DNA of 64,000 bases from NCBI RefSeq assembly GCF_000582685.1, contig NZ_KK073768.1, positions 4,371,512 to 4,435,511 of the forward strand, read 5' to 3'. Origin of the DNA: [Scytonema hofmanni] UTEX 2349. GTDB lineage: Bacteria; Cyanobacteriota; Cyanobacteriia; Cyanobacteriales; Nostocaceae. Of the stretch, positions 34,411 to 42,107 are shown one piece after another (positions within the stretch are counted from its first letter, which is position 1; each line of letters begins with the position of its first letter). A model generated the notes under the pieces. It had not been told where the DNA came from. It did no database searches and worked only from the letters and a program-made list of their open reading frames with translations. The translations under genes and the position numbers were made by a program.

Positions 34411-34724
34411 CATCTCCCTCAGAGACTCGTTCATCTCCCTCGGATACTCGTTCATCTAGCTCAGAGACTCGTTCATCTCTCTCGGATACTCGTTCATCTC
34501 CCTCGGATACTCGTTCATCTCTCTCGGATACTCGTTCATCTCCCTCAGAGACTCGTTCATCTCCCTCGGATACTGGTTCATCTCCCTCAGAGACTCGTTC
34601 ATCTCCCTCAGAGACTCGTTCATCTCCCTCAGAGACTCGTTCATCTAGCTCAGATACTCGTTTATCTAGCTCAGATACTCGTTCATCTCTCTCAAAGACT
34701 CGTTTATCTACCTTAGATACTGAT
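34411..34724. repeat. 21-bp tandem repeat array (about 14-15 units)
   Basis: Units of the form TCGTTCATCTCCCTCAGAGAC, with variants TCTCTC, TAGCTC and GGATAC at fixed positions. The period is again 21, so both strands stay open and would encode seven-residue repeats (HLPQRLV on plus, REMNESL on minus). There are no spacers and no start signal. It adjoins the hicB remnant. Confidence 0.9.
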
Positions 34725-34878
34725 TAATGAAGTTCAAAGACTGAGGTGCGGTTTCCGACAGGGGGAACTCATCTAAATATAGTTTAGTTGCTTCGCGCAA
34801 AGAGTGCGATCGCTTCATAAGATCGTCTCTCCCTGACGCTTCAGTTCCCACCTCACAGACATTCAGCCACGTAAACAT
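34708..34878 (-). pseudogene. degenerate second hicB fragment
   Basis: A 56-codon open frame, MFTWLNVCEVGTEASGRDD ... LREATKLYLDEFPLSETAP, matching the central and C-terminal part of the intact HicB at 35137-35376 (LREATELYLDEFPLSETAP). At DNA level 34743-34881 aligns with 35174-35309, with the middle diverged. The N-terminal strands are lost and the tail merges into the 21-bp array. It follows hicA by 14 bp, giving hicB-hicA-hicB'. It is probably a decayed duplication rather than a working antitoxin. Confidence 0.8.
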
Positions 34879-34892
34879 CTTTCTACTGTAAG

Positions 34893-35144
34893 CTAAAGAT
34901 TTTCAATAAACTCCTCAACTGAAACTCCAGCTTGATTCAGAATACTTTTAAGCGTCCCAACAGCTACAGTTTTGCGATGTAGTGGCACAACACAACCGAC
35001 TTCAATCACTTCCTGTTCTTCTCCTTCGTCTAACAGTTGCTTCTTCAAAATTACATGACTGCCACGTTGTCTTACCTGAACAAAGCCTAAATGTTCCAGA
35101 ACACGAATGACTTCAGAGGCTTTAATTCTGGGTAACTTAGGCAC
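34893..35144 (-). CDS. hicA: HicA-type mRNA interferase toxin
   Basis: 83 residues, double-stranded-RNA-binding-like fold: MPKLPRIKASEVIRVLEHLG, then FVQVRQRGSHVILKK with the catalytic His in GSHVI, and the closing VAVGTLKSILNQAGVSVEEF. HicA cleaves mRNA when free of HicB. It overlaps the hicB gene by 8 bp, and the antitoxin-first order is common in cyanobacteria. The protein looks intact. Confidence 0.93.
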   Translation of the reverse strand: MPKLPRIKASEVIRVLEHLGFVQVRQRGSHVILKKQLLDEGEEQEVIEVGCVVPLHRKTVAVGTLKSILNQAGVSVEEFIENL

Positions 35145-35376
35145 TAGTCACCTCAAATGTAGTCAACAACCGACGAGGTGCGGTTTCCGAAAGCGGGAAC
35201 TCATCTAAATATAGTTCAGTTGCTTCGCGCAAATTGGCGATCGCTTCTTCTATGGTTTCTCCTTGACTAGCAGTTCCCACCTCTGGACATTCAGCGACGT
35301 AAACATCTTCTTCCCAATGCAGAATTGCTGTAAAAGTTTGAGTTTTTTTGTCTTGAGCCTGTTTTAATGAACTCAT
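35137..35376 (-). CDS. hicB: HicB-type antitoxin
   Basis: 79 residues of the short HicB type (partial RNase H fold without a fused DNA-binding domain): TFTAILHWEEDVYVAECPEV, then GETIEEAIANLREATELYLD. It neutralises HicA by covering its active site. It begins 40 bp after the NACHT gene stop on the same strand, so it may be co-transcribed with the protease-NACHT block. Confidence 0.93.
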   Translation of the reverse strand: MSSLKQAQDKKTQTFTAILHWEEDVYVAECPEVGTASQGETIEEAIANLREATELYLDEFPLSETAPRRLLTTFEVTSA

Positions 35377-35416
35377 AGAGTGTTTATCTAGCTATATTTC
35401 ATTACCTTATTGTTGC

Positions 35417-38008
35417 TTAACCCGTTGGAACCAACAACATCCGCGCCTCAATCGCTTCCCAAGTTTGGGGTGACACCCGCACTGCTGCTTGTTTGCACTG
35501 GATAATCAGGTAATTTGCATAGAGATAATTGTCCAGTGCCTGCAATTCTTCCGCAGATAAATCGACCATTTCTGGGGTGAGATTAAAAGCATTAAGCCAA
35601 GTTTGTATGAGGCGGTCAACAAATTGCCGATGCACTTGCTGAAATTGATTATTATAAGGAATTTGGGCTTTGAGTTCTTTGAGTCGGGCAATTAGCACTG
35701 TAAAGTTTACAGGTTTGAAAATTTTTATTTGATCTAGCTCTGTAGCTAGGTTAATAAACTTGTCGATGGCTTTGGCTATGGCGTTGGCGTTGGCTATGTC
35801 TTTGGCTATGTCTTTGGCTATGGCGTTGGCTTTGGCTTTGGCGATGGCTATGGCGTAGGTGTTGGCTATGGCGTAAGCCTTGGCGTTGGCTATGGCTATG
35901 GCGTAAGCCTTGGCGTTGGCGTTGGCTTTGGCTTTGGCGATGTCATCGGCGTTGGCGATACCGATGGCGTAGGCGATGGCGTAGCCGTTGGGGTTGGAGT
36001 TGACGATGGCGATGGCGTAGGCGTTGGCGATGGCGATGGCGATCGCAGCTGCACGTTTACCAACTGGTTTAAAATTACCTTCAGATCCATCTGTTATCTG
36101 TTCTGCCCAGTGCAGTAAGGCTTGTAACTTAGAAGTGCGGAATAGATTTGGGAATTTACGGGTTTTAATATACTTTTGTGCTTCCTTTTCCATTAACAAC
36201 AGCAACTTATCTGCACCACCGCGCATTAATCCAGCCACTAGCAAAAATACTTCTTTCCAGCGTTCGTCAGTAAGATGTTCTGCAACCAATTTTTCAATCA
36301 GTTGATGGTCGTCAATATATTTTGCTGTTAAATATTCTTGTAGCGTCAAATGGGAGAATGAATAAATATCCCGTTCTCGTTCTACTAAAATTCCCTGCTG
36401 AATAGCTATAGCATCCAACACTACCTCAGCCTCTAAATGCTTTGGTGCATTGTCGTTACTTGCGAGGAACTCTTTTATTTCTCTAACAACTTCTTGGTGA
36501 GAAAAGAATAGTTTCTCTGCTTCAAAGCCTAGATAGGCGATTTCAGAAAGCATGATTTTCTCTAAATCAATGCCAAGTTCCTGATCGATACGGTCTTCTT
36601 GAATCCGTTTTTCGGCTCGCCATCTTCTCAGTAATATATCTAAAGCATCACTGTATAGCGTAGACCGATTTTTTGGCAAGTCCTGAGATTCGTCATATAC
36701 TAAACAGAGAAAAGTTAGTAACAGAGGAGTTTGGGCAAGTTCCTTAGTTGCTGTATATTCTTGTTGCTTCAATAAGCCCCAGAACTTTTCCGCAGTTTCT
36801 ACTTTCTTATCAACCTCTGAAGAAAACCAATTTTTAATAAACTGCTGAATTTGACCATCATTGAATTCGGCAATGGTAACTTCGCTACACTTCGGAAAAT
36901 TCTGGCGATAGGCAGCGATACGGCAAGAGATAATAAACCTATTTTTCTTCCATTCATCAACAAAACTTTGAATTTGCTTAATTGCCAAATCCATATTATC
37001 TGTTGGTACTTCATCCAAACCATCTAGCAAAATCAACAACTTGCCTTGCTCTAATGCTTTGGTTGTAAAATCTTCAATAAGTGGCAATTGACAATCAAAA
37101 AAATCTTTGACAATTGTTTGGTGAATATTGATTTCTTTATCAGTAAATTGTTTCAAGTCAATAAAAAGTGGAATACATTGATGCTGATATTCACTTTGAT
37201 GAGCCTTAAGTGCTTCAAGTCCTATTTTTCGCAATAATGTAGACTTTCCCGCGCCAGGAGCGCCGAGTACCATCAAATATTGCTGCTGATTTGCTACTTT
37301 AAGACCATCTTCTGTATTCGCCTTTTTATGTTGTATTCCGCGCTTTCCTGCTTGGCGGTAAAGTTCTTCTAAGCCTTCAACTGACTCAAATTTCCGAATG
37401 TCATAATTTTGGAAACATTGCACTGCTGTATAGATTGAATCCAAATCTACAGGCTTTTGCATTCCCAATATTTGCAGTTTGTTGTGGCGCTTGTGGTAGT
37501 TAATAATGTATTGCTGAGATGCTTTATAAATTAGTTTTTTTGTTTTCTCATCTAAAGGGCGATCAAGTATGTTTATATAAAGGTCAGCGAAATGTTTAAC
37601 TGCTTCATCTGGTGCAATTTCCGGCAGCGCAATCAGCTGATCCAGACTGACATGGTTAACTCCAGGCAGATCCAAAGAGCTTAGAATTGCATTCGCTGAA
37701 CCTTCGACAACCACAACACGGCTGAGAGTCCCGCCAATAGGTTTTAAAGAAAGATTTTGCAGTGCTTGGACAGTATCACCCACTGCCTCGGCAAGTTGAT
37801 TTTTTCGGCGCTCAATTAATGCCTGTCGATAAGCTTGATAAGATGGAAATTCGTTAGGATCAAGGGGTGGATTGCTTGCATCTTTTTTGATTTGATTGTC
37901 AGCGCCTAAAGTAATAATTGCACGAATCTCTTCATTGCCCCGCGCATATGTCAGAACTTCTTCTAGCAAAGGGTCAATTTTGGCAATCTGGCTTTCGTTA
38001 AGATCCAT
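35417..38008 (-). CDS. NACHT-domain STAND ATPase with I9-like N-terminal segment
   Basis: 863 residues. Residues about 88-130 (LKPIGGTLSRVVVVEGSA then LPGVNHVSLDQLIALPE) resemble the second half of a subtilisin propeptide (I9) domain. About 150-215 is a helical region common before NACHT (YHKRHNKLQILGM). The NACHT core has Walker A VLGAPGAGKSTLLR (249-257) and Walker B LLILLDGLDEVP (324-335), then FIISCRIAAYR and TPLLLTFLCLVYDES. Residues about 650-750 are an Ala/Ile/Asn/Lys dipeptide-like repeat from a hexamer microsatellite, and a helical C-terminus follows. The upstream neighbour is a subtilisin-like protease. STAND proteins sense a signal and oligomerise; I infer a defence or cell-suicide role. 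Confidence 0.88.
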   Translation of the reverse strand: MDLNESQIAKIDPLLEEVLTYARGNEEIRAIITLGADNQIKKDASNPPLDPNEFPSYQAYRQALIERRKNQLAEAVGDTVQALQNLSLKPIGGTLSRVVVVEGSANAILSSLDLPGVNHVSLDQLIALPEIAPDEAVKHFADLYINILDRPLDEKTKKLIYKASQQYIINYHKRHNKLQILGMQKPVDLDSIYTAVQCFQNYDIRKFESVEGLEELYRQAGKRGIQHKKANTEDGLKVANQQQYLMVLGAPGAGKSTLLRKIGLEALKAHQSEYQHQCIPLFIDLKQFTDKEINIHQTIVKDFFDCQLPLIEDFTTKALEQGKLLILLDGLDEVPTDNMDLAIKQIQSFVDEWKKNRFIISCRIAAYRQNFPKCSEVTIAEFNDGQIQQFIKNWFSSEVDKKVETAEKFWGLLKQQEYTATKELAQTPLLLTFLCLVYDESQDLPKNRSTLYSDALDILLRRWRAEKRIQEDRIDQELGIDLEKIMLSEIAYLGFEAEKLFFSHQEVVREIKEFLASNDNAPKHLEAEVVLDAIAIQQGILVERERDIYSFSHLTLQEYLTAKYIDDHQLIEKLVAEHLTDERWKEVFLLVAGLMRGGADKLLLLMEKEAQKYIKTRKFPNLFRTSKLQALLHWAEQITDGSEGNFKPVGKRAAAIAIAIANAYAIAIVNSNPNGYAIAYAIGIANADDIAKAKANANAKAYAIAIANAKAYAIANTYAIAIAKAKANAIAKDIAKDIANANAIAKAIDKFINLATELDQIKIFKPVNFTVLIARLKELKAQIPYNNQFQQVHRQFVDRLIQTWLNAFNLTPEMVDLSAEELQALDNYLYANYLIIQCKQAAVRVSPQTWEAIEARMLLVPTG
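35756..36050. repeat. hexamer-based microsatellite inside the NACHT gene
   Basis: Plus-strand units GGCTAT, GGCGTT, GGCTTT and GGCGAT in tandem for about 295 bp, encoding an alternating Ala-X tract in the C-terminal third of the NACHT protein. The frame is kept because units are multiples of three. The tract should vary in length between strains. Confidence 0.88.
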
Positions 38009-38117
38009 AGTGCAATTCTAGATGATTTGCGAAAATTCCCGGTGTTCAGATTCCCGACTTCTTAAAGAATATCGTTGGCGAATGGTAGGTCTGACCCCTC
38101 ATTTTATTAAAAACCTC

Positions 38118-38146
38118 GTAGAGACGTTCCGCCGGAACGTCTCTAC
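38118..38146. repeat. palindrome GTAGAGACGTTCC/GGAACGTCTCTAC
   Basis: Near-perfect 29-base palindrome in the 246-bp spacer between the protease and NACHT genes. As RNA it would be a strong hairpin without a T-run. It belongs to the family found at a dozen places in this window. Confidence 0.85.
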
Positions 38147-38254
38147 AATTGTGTGGAATGTCGAAAAATCGTGAGGGGGTGATACCCCTGAATCGCCAGC
38201 AGTATCCGTAAAAGTTGTCGGGAATCTAATTTTTCACGCTCTTATTTAGGACTG

Positions 38255-39454
38255 TTATAGTGCCGCTGTCACCTGAATTAAACCTCGACCTTGACGGTCA
38301 CTTTGGTGTCCCAAATCGTGACAAGTCGAAAGCAGCACGTCAAACAAATGCCCTACAGTAATTTGTTTGTTGTACTTCTCTAATATTAAAGCTGCTACAC
38401 CAGAAACGATTGGGGTAGCCATCGAAGTTCCGTCCCAAGCTTCGTAACCGCCACCTTGAACAGATGAATAAACTCCTTCACCAGGAGCAACTAAATAAGG
38501 GACATTATAAAGATGATTATTAATAGATATTGTGCCACTGCCACTAAAAGATGCAATTTTACCGCCAGAGTTTGTAGCACCTACCGAAACCGCACCTCTA
38601 CAATTTGCTGGTGCATCAGTTCTGTTAAATCCATCATTGCCAACAGCGCAAACCGGCAATATTCCTACTGCCAATAAAGTATCAATTAAATCGCTGACTC
38701 CATCAGAATATCGAGGAATGCCAGCGGAAATATTTACAATATTCACATCTACGCGAGTTCCCAGCCAGTCAAGCCATAAAAATAAGTCTGATAATTTGCC
38801 TGTACCGCGAGGAATGAGAACACCGTTGATCAGTTTAGTTTCTGGTGCTACCCCAATCTGTTGACCGCAAATCAATCCCGCAACATGAGTACCATGACCA
38901 TCGGTATCTTGGCAAGGTATTGACTGAATTTGCTGTGTTCTATCATTAAAACTATAAGATTCAGTTACTTTGCCTTGCAATTCCGAGTGACTGTTATCGA
39001 TACCCGTGTCCAAAACAGCAATAGTGATATTTTTGCCAGTGCCTGTAAATCCCTGTTGACGTGCTTTGTTGAGAGCGATCGCATCCAAATGCCATAAATC
39101 TGCTGCTGTGATTTTATCTTTACTAGCTCGTAGATTGCGTTCGGGCTGGATCAACTCAATCGGCTGGTCGCGTAATATCAAAGCATTAGGCAACTCGCGA
39201 CGCATTCTTACAGCTTCTTCATCCGACATTTCTACAATAGCCGCTCCAGTAATTCCTGAGTAAGTAGGATGCTTTGAGACGTTTTCTGCATCTTCTAGCC
39301 AATGTTCAATTTCTCTGTGAACTGGATCTTCCTCCCAAAAATCAACCACTTCCTTAACTTGCGTGGGACGACTTTCTGGGGTGAATTTTCGGGATTGCAG
39401 TTTGAGCGATCGCGTTACTGATGTCGCCTTTGGTCGAATAATATAAACACTCAT
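38255..39454 (-). CDS. subtilisin-like S8 serine protease, cytoplasmic
   Basis: 399 residues. The catalytic triad is complete: Asp149 (IAVLDTGID), His187 (DTDGHGTHVAG), Ser344 (WDGTSMATP), with oxyanion Asn273 (CAVGNDGF). Residues about 65-105 (GITGAAIVEMSDEEAVRMRR then LPNALILRDQPIELIQPE) form a propeptide-like segment. There is no signal peptide, so it should act inside the cell, unlike most secreted subtilases. The N-terminal 65 residues are unassigned. It is followed on the same strand by the NACHT gene, whose N-terminus resembles this propeptide. The substrate is unknown. Confidence 0.9.
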   Translation of the reverse strand: MSVYIIRPKATSVTRSLKLQSRKFTPESRPTQVKEVVDFWEEDPVHREIEHWLEDAENVSKHPTYSGITGAAIVEMSDEEAVRMRRELPNALILRDQPIELIQPERNLRASKDKITAADLWHLDAIALNKARQQGFTGTGKNITIAVLDTGIDNSHSELQGKVTESYSFNDRTQQIQSIPCQDTDGHGTHVAGLICGQQIGVAPETKLINGVLIPRGTGKLSDLFLWLDWLGTRVDVNIVNISAGIPRYSDGVSDLIDTLLAVGILPVCAVGNDGFNRTDAPANCRGAVSVGATNSGGKIASFSGSGTISINNHLYNVPYLVAPGEGVYSSVQGGGYEAWDGTSMATPIVSGVAALILEKYNKQITVGHLFDVLLSTCHDLGHQSDRQGRGLIQVTAAL

Positions 39455-39529
39455 ACTCTGACAAACTTATAATAAATTTATGGGGTAGGCAACATACCCA
39501 CCCCACAAATAGAGCATACCAGGTTCTTT

Positions 39530-40738
39530 TTAAACCACTGTTGCTGTAGCTTTCAATTCAAAAATCTTCTCAATCACATCTTCAACCACCTTATCGGGTG
39601 TAGAAGCACCAGAGGTAATTCCTACAACAATTTCATTATCTGGCAACCAGTTTTCTGTTATCTTCAACTCACCATTTAATAGTCGATGCTCAATCGCATT
39701 TCCTGATTTAATTCGCTCTACACAATCGATATGATAAGAAGGAATTTTCTCCTCTACAGCAATTTGTTGCAATTGAGTAGTATTCGAGGAATTAAATCCA
39801 CCAATTACCACCATCAAATCTAGCTTGTGTTCAACTAAACCCAACATCGCATCTTGCCGTTCTTGGGTAGCATCACAAATAGTATTAAAGCTTTGAAAAT
39901 GCTGATTTAAATCAACGGGACCATACTTTTTCAACATGGTATGCTCAAACAGTTTCCCAAGTTGCTCAGTTTCGCCTTTGAGCATCGTTGTTTGATTAGC
40001 GATCCCAACTCTTTCTAAATCTTTATCCGGGTCAAATCCGGCGCTAATTGCTTTGCTAAATTTAGCGAGAAACTCTTCCCGATTTCCACCATTAAGAATA
40101 TAATCAGCAACGTAATCAGCTTCCTGCATATTCAGCACAATCAAATATTTCCCAGCAAAGGAACTAGTTGCAATGGTTTCTTCGTGCTTATATTTGCCGT
40201 GAATAATTGAAGTGTAATCGCCTTTCTTATGCTTCTCAACTGTATTCCAAACTTTCGAGACCCAAGGACAAGTGGTATCAACAATTTTGCAGCCTTTCTC
40301 GTTAAGGATCTGCATTTCTTGGACGCTTGCGCCAAAAGCTGGTAGTATAACTACATCACCTGATTCGACCACAGAAAAGTCTTTTTTACCAGCTTCAAAA
40401 GGGATAAATCCCACTTCCATTTCCAGCATTCGCTGATTTACAGAAGGATTGTGAATAATTTCATTAGTAATCCAAATCCTTTCTGAGGGGAAATGCTTAC
40501 GGGTTTCATACGCCATTGCTACAGCACGTTCCACACCCCAACAAAAGCCAAAAGCTTGTGCTAGTTGAATGGTTGTATTACCCCGTTTTAGGGTGTAATT
40601 ATTATCGCGAATTTGTTGAATTAAATTGCTTTGATATTCGGATTGCAACTGAGTAGCGACTTCGGCTTGATGACCAAACCCTCGACGATGATAGTTTTCT
40701 GAATGTTGGAGCGATCGCTTAAAAGCTTTTGTATCCAT
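39530..40738 (-). CDS. ispH: 4-hydroxy-3-methylbut-2-enyl diphosphate reductase
   Basis: Last enzyme of the MEP isoprenoid pathway, a [4Fe-4S] protein giving IPP and DMAPP. 402 residues, the long cyanobacterial/plant form, starting MDTKAFKRSLQHSENYHRRG. The cluster cysteines are in QAFGFCWGVERAV, VDTTCPWVSKVW and NTICDATQERQDA; the substrate His motifs are in NEIIHNPSVNQ and IHGKYKHEET. Length and order are normal. The S8 protease gene downstream on the same strand starts 75 bp after its stop but is probably unrelated. Confidence 0.96.
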   Translation of the reverse strand: MDTKAFKRSLQHSENYHRRGFGHQAEVATQLQSEYQSNLIQQIRDNNYTLKRGNTTIQLAQAFGFCWGVERAVAMAYETRKHFPSERIWITNEIIHNPSVNQRMLEMEVGFIPFEAGKKDFSVVESGDVVILPAFGASVQEMQILNEKGCKIVDTTCPWVSKVWNTVEKHKKGDYTSIIHGKYKHEETIATSSFAGKYLIVLNMQEADYVADYILNGGNREEFLAKFSKAISAGFDPDKDLERVGIANQTTMLKGETEQLGKLFEHTMLKKYGPVDLNQHFQSFNTICDATQERQDAMLGLVEHKLDLMVVIGGFNSSNTTQLQQIAVEEKIPSYHIDCVERIKSGNAIEHRLLNGELKITENWLPDNEIVVGITSGASTPDKVVEDVIEKIFELKATATVV

Positions 40739-40795
40739 TGTTTTTTCATCAGAGACTCCTCTATCTTATTGTAGGAGCGCACAGACACCATTTAA

Positions 40796-40850
40796 GTAGA
40801 GACGCGATTAATCGCGTCTGTACAAAAGACGCGATTAATCGCGTCTCTAC
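40796..40850. repeat. tandem pair of GACGCGATTAATCGCGTC palindromes
   Basis: Two adjacent copies of the palindrome GACGCGATTAATCGCGTC, the outer edges closing with GTAGA and TCTAC. They lie upstream of ispH, and a C-rich minisatellite (CTTGTCACCTTGTCCCC) follows to about 40945. Confidence 0.85.
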
Positions 40851-40917
40851 AAAACTGGGGGGAAGAAATTTCACCTTGTCCCCTTGTCACCTTGTCACCT
40901 TGTCCCCCTTATCCCCC

Positions 40918-41778
40918 TTATCCCTTATCCCCCTTATCCCCCTTATCCAGTTCAATCTGAGTGTACATTAGCAACGCGGAACGCCAGACAAGATAGCCTT
41001 GGGGACTTAGGTGTAAACCATCGGTAGAGAATTCGGGACGAAGATTGCCTTGCTTGTTGGTAAATAAAGGATGCAAGTTGAGATATTTCACATTTGCTTT
41101 TGTAGCTATATCTTGCAGTTGCTGATTTAGCTTGCGAATGCGACTGTTAGGAATAGCCAGTAGTTTGTCTCGTCTTTCCCAAGTTGCTTCTTCTGCTCCA
41201 TGTGGCAAAATCGACTGAACCACAATTTGCGTTTTTGGATGCACCTTTCTCAAGTAAGTGATAATTTGTTGCTGATTGTTTAAAATTGTCTCATCCCTTG
41301 CACCCCGAATCAGGTCATTAATGCCAATCATCACAAAAATCGTCTTTGGCTGAGTGCGGTCAAATATATCTAATCTTTTTAATAGTCCTTCGCTAGTTTC
41401 TCCAGAAATTCCCTGATTTAGCCAATTTCTGTCTTCAGGTAATAACTCTGTAGGAAACCACAATGAGAGAGAATCTCCCGCAAGGATACTTAAATTGTGG
41501 TGAGGTTTATCGGCAGCTGCTTTAGCTTCTTTTCTGAGGACATCTACCCACTGGGGATAACTGAATTTATGGCGAAGTCCTAGTTCAGGTGTAATTTTAG
41601 CAGGTGTAGCTTGGGGTTGACTGTTGTGGTTGACTGGTGTCGCGGTATGTGCAAACCAAAAAAAAGCGGTCAAACCCTGCTGTCGAAAAATTAGCAAGGC
41701 GATCGCTAACATCAGTATGCCGTTGATTACCAAGGAGAAAAATGCCCAGGTAGGAAAAATTTTTGCTGGAGTTGACAC
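40918..41778 (-). CDS. membrane-anchored SGNH/GDSL hydrolase
   Basis: 286 residues from GTG 41778; this start keeps the N-terminal membrane helix (FFSLVINGILMLAIALLIF) that a later Met would remove. The SGNH blocks are visible: Ser in LAGDSLSLWFP, Gly in NQGISGETSEG, Asn in VMIGINDLIRG and Asp/His in STDGLHLSPQGY. It is a predicted esterase or lipase-like hydrolase facing the periplasm. The C-terminal DKGDKGDKG is read from a CCCTTATCC minisatellite, as also in RecN, and is probably not functional. Confidence 0.88.
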   Translation of the reverse strand: MSTPAKIFPTWAFFSLVINGILMLAIALLIFRQQGLTAFFWFAHTATPVNHNSQPQATPAKITPELGLRHKFSYPQWVDVLRKEAKAAADKPHHNLSILAGDSLSLWFPTELLPEDRNWLNQGISGETSEGLLKRLDIFDRTQPKTIFVMIGINDLIRGARDETILNNQQQIITYLRKVHPKTQIVVQSILPHGAEEATWERRDKLLAIPNSRIRKLNQQLQDIATKANVKYLNLHPLFTNKQGNLRPEFSTDGLHLSPQGYLVWRSALLMYTQIELDKGDKGDKG

Positions 41779-41907
41779 GTTAGCGGAGGTAAAAGTAAAA
41801 AGTAAAAAGGTAAAAGTAAGAATAAAGATTTTTTACCTTTTATCTTCTATCTTTTACCTTGGAAATAAGCAACAATCAAGGGTGATAAATTGCACTACCT
41901 ATTAGTA

Positions 41908-42021
41908 ATACCAATTCTTTATGAGGCTGCGCTTAATAACCCGACGAGTAAACTCGCGGCTACACGTACAAAGCCCACCTGCGTGGGCTAAATTAGGCGC
42001 AGCTTCAAACAGAAATGGTAT
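41908..42021. mobile_element. MITE family A, full copy (114 bp)
   Basis: Ends ATACCAATTCTTTATGAGGC and GCTTCAAACAGAAATGGTAT are imperfect inverted repeats. Inside are two hairpins, CGAGTAAACTCG and GCCCACCTGCGTGGGC. No coding capacity. It sits between the SGNH hydrolase and amt genes, in the opposite orientation to the copy at 52774. Confidence 0.85.
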
Positions 42022-42107
42022 GAGTAACCAGACAAAATTAATTACAATATAAATTCTTTACCAGGTAAGAATTTCAGCCCATATTTTTTGTAATTAATTG
42101 TGTCCAA

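Noticed and set aside
34408..34716. 102-residue open frame (HLPQRLV repeats) and its antisense (REMNESL repeats)
   Set aside because: Both arise because the repeat period is a multiple of three; there is no unique sequence or start signal.
7474..34724. 21-bp arrays as possible CRISPR
   Set aside because: Units are contiguous with no spacers, and no cas genes are in the window.
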